Assembly: GCF_963678635.1 (NCBI RefSeq)
Contig: NC_087063.1
Location: 34,384,540-34,448,539 of the forward strand
DNA: 64,000 bases
Source: Symsagittifera roscoffensis
Lineage: Eukaryota; Xenacoelomorpha; Acoela; Convolutidae
Direction: 5' to 3'
Below, piece after piece: positions 56,171-64,000 of the stretch. Both the position numbers and the translations under genes were made by a program. The notes below the pieces were generated by a model. That model ran no database searches, had not been told where the DNA came from, and saw only the letters and a list, made by a program, of their open reading frames with translations. Every line of letters begins with the position of its first letter. Position 1 is the stretch's first letter.

Positions 56171-57145
56171 AACTAGGTGTTTAAATTATTTGCTGACTTT
56201 CGAAGAAAATGGAATATTTATGCTCGGCATAGTTTTTTCTTATTCAATCAATTTTCGCCCGTCAAAATGAAAATTTCATCCAGGGCAGTTTTAGGGGGTT
56301 GGGGGGGGGGGGGTGTTAGCGGACGCGAGCAGTCTTGTTTCGAGCAGTTTTGTTTCAATTTGTTTGTGTACTGAATTCTTTGTGAAGCTTTTGATTTAGA
56401 ACTGGTTTTGATGAAAAATATTAACTTTTCATCAGAAACAAATTAAATGCAATAAAAAAAAAATTTTAAATTGAGATTTCTGCAAAAATCATCCCCTCAC
56501 ACGCCATATAATGTACAAAGTGATAGATTTTGCTCCTAGTAGCACAAATTTGTCTGAAGAAAAAAAACCATAGTGATCGAAGTAATAGTTTTCAACAAAA
56601 AGTTTTCATATCCCATTGAAGATATCGATAGTAAGATGGTAAGTTTCGAGATAATTTTTGGGTTTCAAAAAATTTTGGTGCCCGATTTGCCGACACAACA
56701 ATGTTTAAGAACCGATACGGGAACATTTAAAATTTTATGCTGTATGATGTGATATTGTTTTTGATGGCAAGCTTCAGATGGTAAATCTCAAAAAAAAATC
56801 TTTTTTTTTTGCCGTCAAAATTTTATATTTGTTTATTACAGCAAAGTAGTGTACGTAAACCAAATTGAGCAGTAATAACATGAAACAAAATTATGTAATA
56901 AATTTTTTTTAAATTGAGATTTCTGTAAAAATCATCCCCCCACACTAACATCATCCCCCCACTATTACTTTTTTTTCTTCAGACAAATTTGTGTTACTAG
57001 GAGCAAAATCTATCACATTGTACGTTATATGGCACGTAAAAAGTGATAGATTTTGCTCCTAGTAACACAAATTTGTCTGAAGAAAAAGATAATAAGGATC
57101 AAAGTAATAGTTTTGAACAAAAATTTTCCATATCCCATTGAAGAT
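56171..57145. repeat. Composite of R3-end fragments and R5, with nested inverted repeats
   Basis: Contains partial R3 starts (GACTTTCGAAGAAAATGG near 56195), a GAGCAGTCTTGTT end near 56335, a poly-G run at 56302-56313, and repeated text ACACGCCATATAATGTAC... in both orientations. The R5 unit lies at about 56600-56870 and is repeated at 59240-59490. Confidence 0.5.
56977..57082. repeat. Perfect 40-bp hairpin arms
   Basis: 56977-57016 and 57043-57082 are exact reverse complements (CTTCAGACAAATTTGTGTTA... and its mirror) around a 26-nt loop. Confidence 0.9.
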
Positions 57146-57149
57146 ATCG

Positions 57150-57545
57150 ACCTCTTGAGTTCAAATTTAAAATGATATTTTACCTCCGATTAATTTTTGT
57201 TTTGGGGGTCTGAAACTGCCAAATTGGTCATGTTCTGGACAATATTATGCTCAGATTCATAATGCTTATAAATCTGAGCAGGCACGTACAAATTTATTCA
57301 TAATGCTCAGAGCGTAACGCGAATCACTTATGCGTGGTGAACTAACCCGCTCAACAAAATTGTTCCAAATTGAATTGAGGCTAGATAATTAGTCGTATTA
57401 CTTTCATACGACTCAAAATTTTACACTTTGATTTTGTCAAAATTTTACAGGTTTTCAATATTTTTTCCCAACAACAATTCGATATAAATTAAGGGACAGC
57501 CGGAAACATTCAGGCCTGATATACGAGCAGTCTTGCCCTGATATA
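57150..57545 (+). repeat. Dispersed repeat R3b, copy 2
   Basis: Matches 8070-8500: TTTTACCTCCGATTAATTTT, GGTCATGTTCTGG, TTGTTCCAAATTGAATTGAGG and ATACGAGCAGTCTTG. A small local duplication of the AATGCTTATAAATCTGAGC area is present. Confidence 0.55.
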
Positions 57546-58593
57546 AGAGCATTCTTTTTTCTTATTATGTAAGTTTTACTTTTGTCAAAGTTATGTTTTT
57601 TTCTCACGTAGATTCACTTTATTGGTATATTAGGTTTATGCTACGTCTATGTCAGTAGGACTTGTAAATTTTTTTCCTCCTACAATTATATATTTAAAAT
57701 AAGTTGGAAGAATAAAAGTGGTATGGTTTTGTAAAAGTTATTTCATGTTACAAAAAAGTATATGATTGATTTCTAATTGATTATAGTTTTTCTATGCCTT
57801 TTTTCACTGCAAAAAAATAGGAAAAAATTTGATTTTGTCTCTTTTTCATTTTTTTTCCAGAGTTTTTGACTTCTCGAAGTCAAAAGAACTCAAGTTTCTT
57901 AAGAAATTGACCATTTGATATAACTTTTCAACACGTTTTTGACTTGTTTTGCTGTTTCTTGATTTTTTTGCTTGTATCCTTGCTTTTTTGCTTCTATGTT
58001 AAGATTGTTAGGATGAAAGCACAAAACTAAATTATTAACATTGTATTTAAAATACAATTTTTTACAAAAAAATTACCCTTGCTCTTTTACCGAAGTTTTA
58101 AAAAAAAAAGCCTTATAATGTTTGGAAGATAGATATGTGATTTCTGTTGGTTATTTTAAATTGTCAAAAAATGAAGCAATCTGCCTGTTTTTGAAATTTC
58201 TTAATGTTTTTATGGGAAACAATTTTTGCGGTGAAATTTTTGTAGCTAATTGACTTAAAAAGCAATTACGAGGCCAAATTGTTTTCTCATAAAGCGCACT
58301 GATCAGTGAGTGTTAGTCCCTGGAATCCGAATGCAAGGTCTTACATTTTTCAAAACTGTAGAAAATATTCACCAAGCTGTTTGTTGTGGAATCCTCAATT
58401 AAAAGTTTGGACTATAATATTTTGGGCAGTTTATTTATGCCGCGGACTGCGTCGAGCGAATATACAAAACAGTTACAGATTGGAGTCAGTCATTTCCGCA
58501 TTGTTCGTGGGTTCTCCAAAAGTTCTCCAATTCCACTAGTGTTAGCAGAATCCGTGTTTGTCAGTGGCTCCTTTAATTCTAAATGGATTAAGC
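57546..58593. other. Intergenic, no convincing gene
   Basis: Two overlapping plus frames at 58306-58607 lack motifs and splice support. Confidence 0.4.
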
Positions 58594-58990
58594 AGGGGCG
58601 GATTTAGGGGGAGGGCGGCTGGGGGGGGGGGGGGGTGGTTTGTGGTGGACGTTTTTTTTTGTACTGTTTGTACTGTTTTGAGATATTCATATTTGGTGAC
58701 GGACCCTAAAAACTTTCTAAAGGCGCCTTGGGCGCCAATATCTGCAAATTTTGAGGGGGAGCGCGCGCCAAAAACACGCAATTTTTCGGTCAAATTTTCC
58801 CAAAATTTACTAAAAATGCCTTTTTTGGCTTGTTTTGTTTTGAATTTTTCTTGCGCCGCAGAAATTTTGGCAAAAACAGAGCCATATTAGTGCTCTGAGA
58901 GTGCTCCGAAAATCAGATTGATCGACCTAAAAAAACTCGACAAAACCTTAGACAATTTTTTGAAAATCCGCCTTTCATTCTGAAAAAAAA
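58594..58990 (+). mobile_element. R2 family element, one clear end
   Basis: Starts CAGGGGCGGATTTAGG, the same end seen reversed at 52489-52504, followed by a poly-G run (58621-58635) and the GGCGCC / GGGGGAGCGCGCGCC interior. The far end near 58990 is not clear. The minus 83-codon and plus 110-codon frames inside are shadows of the repeat. Confidence 0.6.
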
Positions 58991-59239
58991 TTGCCCTTGA
59001 TAAATATGCCCATGATAAAAACTTTAAAAAATCAGTGCACGTACTCTTTTGTCAAGTTTTTCAAGTTAAGTGATACACTTTAGCATTTAAGAAAATAGAA
59101 CGACAGAGATCATCGCTTAAGATACAGATCAACAGATCAGCGCTTAAGATAATCTGAAGTAGACATGTTGAGGCAAAATCGGTACGCAACCTATTTACTA
59201 ACATAGGGAAAAAATTTACCACGTATTAAGGTTATAGGT

Positions 59240-59655
59240 TTCAGAGTTTCAGATAGTAAGATGGTAACATTTGAGATACATTTTGAAATTCAAAAAATTT
59301 TGGCGCCCGATTTGCAGACACAGCAATGTTTAAGAATCGAAACGGGAACGCTTAAAACTTTATGTTGTATCATGTGATATTGTTCTTGATGGCAAGCTTC
59401 AGTCGGTAATTTTCAAAAAAAAATCAAATTTTTTGCAGTCAAAATTTCATATTTTATTATTTAAGCAAAGTAGTGTACATAAACAAACTTTTTCTCAGAA
59501 GAATTTGTTAAATTTGCAACAACAGATTTTACTTCAGGTGGAGCGGTGAGTGAGGACATTGAAGTATGTACAAAAATTGATGTTTGTTTATTTAAGCGAA
59601 GTAGTTGTCGTAAACAAATATTTTCTCAGGAAAATATGTCAAAATTGCCATACCA
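59240..59655 (+). repeat. Dispersed repeat R5, copy 2
   Basis: Same-orientation match to 56600-56870: GATAGTAAGATGGTAA, TTTTGG(C/T)GCCCGATTTGC, GCAATGTTTAAGAA and GATGGCAAGCTTCAG. Near 59465-59650 the AAGTAGTGTACATAAACAAA section is followed by a further diverged repeat of itself. Confidence 0.6.
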
Positions 59656-60292
59656 GATGTTACCCCCCACGGTGAGCAGGGACGCCGGTTAACAAAAATA
59701 AATTTTCTCAAAATATTACTTTTGTTTTCTCAAGCGTGAAACTAAATATCTTTAAAGTTTACTCTGACAAAGATCATAAAAAAATTTAATCTGTGGATCT
59801 TAAAAATTTGTAGTTGATACATATTTCTCAGTGTAAACTTTAAAAAAAAAATTAGTGTTGAAGCAAAAAGAAATTATCGGTAAAAACTTCTTATTCCGAA
59901 TTAATGTTATAAGTAGTCATATTCAGTTTACTTATTCAGTTTGTATTAAATTTGTTGCTCCTAGTATTCAAAAATAATCATTTTCTCAAAGTTTTGCAAA
60001 GTATTCCCAGATTTTTTTAATTGGACTTCTGCAAATGGTAAGTTTCTTTTTTTGAAAAAAGATTTAATTACAAACACAAAAAGAAAATGGCAAAATACAA
60101 TTACAGTAGAAATCACCTCATCATATATAATTTTTCTGGCATCAATATGAATTCATGAAAAAAATAACATAATGCGTTCTTACATATAATTACTAATAAA
60201 TTTCGAAACAAAACATCATGATTAATCATAATCTTCTGGTAGAGTTTTGAAAGAAAAAATGCTGAAAAAAATGCGTAAAACCACACAATTTA
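59656..60292. other. Intergenic, no gene seen
   Basis: AT-rich DNA between R5 and the Polinton remnant. Confidence 0.45.
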
Positions 60293-60640
60293 CTAGTTTT
60301 TTATTTTTCCTTTGAAGCATGCGCTGGTAATTTTTTTTTTTAAAACGGAATAGTTGAAACGTTTTCTTCCCAAAGAATAAGCAAAGTAATAAATCTTATC
60401 CAATCGAGCAATCATAATCCAGAAATCACCTTTATCATTGCTTGGAGCTGAATTAATTATTGCAAAAGAGTATTTTTTTAGTCGAAGAATTTTATTAGGA
60501 TTAAGGCCTATATAATTGAACCTGAGCTCAGGAGTTCTTTCGATAATTTGCAGAAGTGAAAAATGATCCATCTTTGCAATTGTTTGAGGATTTACATCTA
60601 AAAACAAAGACATTGATAGTTTGATTGTACAATTGTAATA
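60293..60640 (-). pseudogene. Polinton/Maverick cysteine protease remnant
   Basis: The minus frame gives about 115 codons resembling the adenain-like protease of Polintons: a helix ending LQIIERTPEL, then SFAIINSAP, GDFWIMIARLDKIYYFAYSLG. In the family a His precedes the Trp in the GxHW-type motif; here Phe stands there, so the catalytic His appears lost. The protease normally matures capsid proteins. Neighbouring capsid and integrase remnants support the call. Confidence 0.55.
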
Positions 60641-61001
60641 TTGATGACTTACTAACATCTAGGTACTGTTTGAGGTATCAACAAAGTCCCATACACAAGT
60701 TTAAGGTGCTAGACAAAGGATTTTCAACACTGTTTAGGAGTCTAGGCTGGAAAAAAAGCTCGAGTTTTTACTTGGGCAACATTCATTGTCTCTTTGTACT
60801 GGAGATTTACGTCTGAAAAAAAATATATAGTACAGAAACAATTACAATGAAAATTTCCAAAAATTTACAACAATATTATAGTATCCTGAAAACTAAACCG
60901 TTTTTAGCGACTGTTCCGAAATTGTCAGTTTAAACTTTTGATAATTTTTCTCCCAAGACTATCACTTCCGTTACTGCTCCATGGGAAATTGGAAAACGTT
61001 T

Positions 61002-62170
61002 CTAACTCACGTTTTTTCTACTAAGTTCTTGATAATGCAACTGTTCAACTGCATCTTGTACATCTTGTAGTGGAGTCAAGTCAAAAACAGAAATATAGTG
61101 ACTTTGAAACTCTTCGACAGGAAGAGCTAAAAGCTCTTTTTTAAAATGCCTTGCATTCATTGTTGCAAAAAAGGGCGACACGGAGAAGTTGTATCTAATG
61201 AAACAATTGCTCTTCCAATCCAAATAAATCTAAGCTCTCTCAATTGGAATTTTTTATAGCTGTAATGATTTTCATGAAAAGATCCCGCAACAGCTGATGT
61301 TGTTCTCAATGCAACAGCTATTCTTCTTAATGGAGCATTATTCAAAAAACATTTTCTTGATTAAACTAATTTTGACGAGATGGAACGATAATGTTTTTTG
61401 CTATAGTTACCAAGTAATCATAATGAGCAGGTTCCCTTTCCAGATTCCAATGCAAGCCCTAATGATTAAGCTCAGCAAATGAAATTCTTCTAGTAAACAG
61501 CGAACAATCAACAATTTTCATGTTATCTGTTAGATTTTCAGACAGTGTGTAAAAACCAAGTCTAGCTCGAAATAGTTTAGTTCGAAATTTGGTTTTTGGT
61601 AGTAATGATTTTTCACAAGTAAAAAAAATCGAAGGCAAACCTCCCATTGAGTGAAAAAATTGCCCCTGTTCCTAAAAAATTTGCTCTATCAGTGAACGGA
61701 TACAAATCAAACGCTTCTTCCGGAAACTCTTCAAAACTATATCCATGACAAGCAAGTATTCCTTCATTTCGCACTGAAGACGAAATAGAATCGTTCGATG
61801 CTTGTGCTTTAAGAGGATATAAGCCATTGGCGTTGTAAGCCATTGAAATGTTGAAATCAATTGTGCCGTTGAAGATTAGAATTCGAAGTAGATTGTTTAC
61901 AAAGGTTAAGTAAGGTTCTAATTCCTCATCTGAGTTATCATCTGGTTTTGCTTCATCTTCCGGTTTTTCTTTTTTGAAATCATCAAACCACTTTTCTTCG
62001 AATAATTCAAGCTTTAAGCTGAGGCTGGTATCACGCATATCCAAACAAAGATTACGATCAGTCTCAAATTCAAATTCAATACTGCTTTTATCCAGAGAAG
62101 TACTAAGAAATAATTTTTGTGTGTATTTGTTTCCAAAACTGAAACTTTACGAAAAATTTACAAAGAAGAA
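61002..62170 (-). pseudogene. Polinton/Maverick capsid-type protein (F54H12.2-like), broken
   Basis: Four minus-strand pieces lie in normal order. 62170-61613 holds a DMRDTSLSLKLELF strand, then YNANGLYPLKAQASN and GILACHGYSFEEFPEE. 61647-61459 holds IVDCSLFTRRIS. 61345-61157 holds NNAPLRRIAVALRT. 61223-61002 holds ISVFDLTPLQDVQDA. Each change of piece needs a frameshift, at least three in all. This order and these motifs fit the widespread animal Polinton protein family annotated as F54H12.2-like, thought to be a jelly-roll capsid protein; whether major or minor is left open. It cannot make a full protein now. Confidence 0.75.
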
Positions 62171-62209
62171 CTTGTAAAAGCTCCGTACCAAAATCAACAC
62201 TTTGAATTA

Positions 62210-62580
62210 TATTCATTATATTTTGTCATAGTCTTTGCGAGAGCGACTGGTTTTTGATCTTCCTTTTCGAGAATTGGTTCCAGTATTTTTACGCTTGGAT
62301 TTATTTTTTCCACCTCCTAACTATTTTCGAACTGTTCTTGTTCCAACATCTTTTGCAAATGTTTTGAGTTTTTTCGTCGACTAACGACTTCTCCAATCTC
62401 TGGTGCTGCAATTTCAAATAAACCTGCTCCAGTTCATTTTGTAGCTGGAACTATATATTTCTTAATAAGAGTGATGGCAGTTCTCTTAAGGGTTTGTGCA
62501 AGGGCGCCAAAACCTCTACCACACTGTCTTGCATGTCATCGAAAAATGGGAAAATTAGCTGAACTTTGAGCAATTTTTTC
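62210..62580 (-). pseudogene. Small basic protein region upstream of the Polinton capsid
   Basis: Minus-strand reading gives short frames with ALAQTLKRTAITLIKKYIVP and then a Glu/Lys/Gln-rich part, broken by stops. Polintons often carry a small basic protein beside the capsid genes, so this is a positional and compositional match only. Confidence 0.35.
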
Positions 62581-62799
62581 GTATCAAGAATAAATTGAAA
62601 ATGTTTATCCGAAATCAATGAAGGGTACGATGAAGGGTACGATATTTCTGGAATAGCAACCTCTCATTCTCCTTTAGGATGTGTTTGTTCCAGTAAAAAA
62701 TTTAAAAAAAAACTAAGACTAATTTTTAGATAACAATTAAAAGAGCAGCAGAAACTAGCTCAAACGTAGAAAAAACCATGACTACTGATCAATAGAAAT

Positions 62800-63560
62800 G
62801 TAATTTTAAAATGATTTAACCTTAATCTGAACACTTCCTCAGCTATTTTTCATCAATCTGGCCTACAATTTCTTCTTTTTGAAGATGTTTAATGATATAT
62901 GTTGCCAGTTTCTTTGATTGTTTTGATGATATTTCAAATTTGTTTCGGTGAAAAGTGGCTTGTATCCTTTCCAGAAGGGAATATCTTTTTTCAATTCTGG
63001 TTTAGTTCATTTCATGAAAGATTTGTTATATTTGTTATACAAAATTGATAGAAAGTCATAGTTTTTCCTATCTCATAGTTTTTCACATCACATTTTTTTG
63101 CAAATTAAAAACCGTGTTTTTCCATGACCTTCAATGAAACAATATATTATATAGTTTGAAGACTGGGTTGCCCTCTTTGCAAATGCAGATTTCGTTTCAC
63201 TCATAGTTGAGAAAATTTCAATTTCTTTCTTCTTGCAAAGTTTTTTGAAATTTCCCTTATACTATGTTTCTTTATCAACCGAAAGCTTTTCAGGAATGTT
63301 TTTTTTTTTCAAGGAATCGTTTTTTGAAAGCTTGCAAACTGTCGTTGGCATACTTTGTTCTCAATTTTTGAACTATGACGAAGGTCGAAAAAATGTCTAC
63401 AGCAATTATTAAATACTTAACTCCATTGTTTTGATTAGCTAACTTGACTACAAAAGCCATGTCCGTACACCAGATTTCATTGATAAGTTTGACAAAAAGC
63501 TTGAAGTCTTTGTGAACGTCTTACTAGTGGACCAAATTTTTGGAATTTGAGAAGCTTCCA
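62800..63560 (-). pseudogene. Polinton/Maverick integrase remnant
   Basis: Minus-strand reading from about 63480 gives EIWCTDMAFVVKL, then GVKYLIIAVDIFSTFVIVQKL, the opening of a retroviral-type DDE core with catalytic Asp in TDMAF. Further on, near 63220, IEIFSTMSETKSAFAKRA matches the segment around the third catalytic position, where the usual Glu-Arg reads Lys-Arg. Stops and shifts occur near 63290 and 63260 and beyond. This type of integrase moves Polinton DNA. The order integrase, basic protein, capsid, protease on one strand supports a single decayed element running past the window edge. Confidence 0.65.
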
Positions 63561-64000
63561 AAATGGTAAAATGATTATCTGAAAAAACTTTTCAGTGCAA
63601 ACTAAAATCTACAATAGATTCTTTCGAATCTCAGTTATCTTTTTAATGTTTTCCGGCTGGCTCAGTTTAATTCTTGGAAAAATCAAAATAAATTCAAAAA
63701 CGTGTGTTTTGTTACTCGTTTTCACCCTTGCAATTATTACCCTTTAAATTGATTCAAAGTTTTTGGTAAAATCTGCTCTTTTTCCGCTTTTGTTCCAATT
63801 TTTGTTTTCTCGGAAGTGTTCTTTGTGATTAATAAAACGAGTACAAATTTCAAACAATGACAAATGAGGTGATAATATATATCAATTGTAACCCATTATT
63901 TGAACTCAAATTAGTTCTTCTTTTGTAGACGAGTTGTTTTTTGCTTTAGTTCTGAAGTTTCTTTTCGATCTTTTACTATGTGTTCTTTCCAAAGGTCTTG
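63561..64000 (-). other. Likely continuation of the Polinton remnant
   Basis: Lys/Glu-rich minus-strand fragments without clear motifs; probably the integrase 5' part or linker. Nothing more can be supported before the window ends. Confidence 0.3.

Noticed and set aside
58558-58890. 110-codon plus-strand ORF
   Set aside because: Overlaps the R2 element and reads through its poly-G run; matching text occurs in other R2 copies without an ORF.
1-64000. CRISPR array, operon or bacterial genes
   Set aside because: No regularly spaced repeats with unique spacers, no ribosome binding sites before tightly packed ORFs, and clear eukaryotic introns and retroelements.

Overview
The window is AT-rich, intron-bearing metazoan DNA. 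Strong GTAAG-type donors, TTTCAG/CTTCAG-type acceptors, remnants that look like nematode Cer-type Ty3/gypsy elements, and a Polinton/Maverick fragment resembling the C. elegans F54H12.2 family together suggest a nematode, most likely Caenorhabditis-like. This is inference, because no database search was possible. Most of the window is mobile DNA. Only two convincing host genes are visible.

Layout. (1) 1-5.83 kb: broken Ty3/gypsy pieces, with gag-protease-RT start on the minus strand and RNase H-integrase-tail on the plus strand, head to head. (2) 5.83-8.68 kb: old dispersed repeats. (3) 8681-30657: one complete but decayed LTR retroelement on the minus strand, 21,977 bp long. It has 410-bp LTRs of about 98% identity, a 4-bp target-site duplication GGTA and a candidate primer-binding site. 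In transcription order (descending coordinates) it holds a 1.7-kb leader, a helical N-terminal Gag ORF, a capsid-like Gag, a CCHC nucleocapsid, protease, RT, RNase H and integrase. The RNase H-integrase block is present twice because of a 3301-bp tandem duplication. Next come a 46-codon hydrophobic ORF, a 444-codon ORF of unknown function (ORF-X) that overlaps the envelope start by 13 nt, a broken envelope-like glycoprotein frame, and two further unknown reading regions (ORF-Y, ORF-Z). The pol genes make this an env-bearing Ty3/gypsy (errantivirus-like) element, and the extra ORFs give it an unusually complex layout.

(4) 30.66-39.2 kb: repeat-rich DNA with an unassigned ORF remnant, a roughly 130-bp degenerate tandem array and diverged copies of repeats seen in region 2. 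(5) 39.4-40.9 kb and 49.3-51.6 kb: two paralogous two-exon genes on the minus strand, both predicted to be secreted, sharing signal peptide, fold-defining motifs and a phase-1 intron. The second carries a 242-residue charged, His-rich octapeptide array. (6) 41-48.9 kb and 51.6-60.3 kb: palindromes, foldback elements, MITE-like elements and dispersed repeats. (7) 60.3-64 kb: a decayed Polinton on the minus strand (integrase, basic protein, capsid-type protein, protease).

Limits: all homology calls come from motif reading. Frame breaks may be real decay or assembly errors. Repeat boundaries are approximate unless given as exact.
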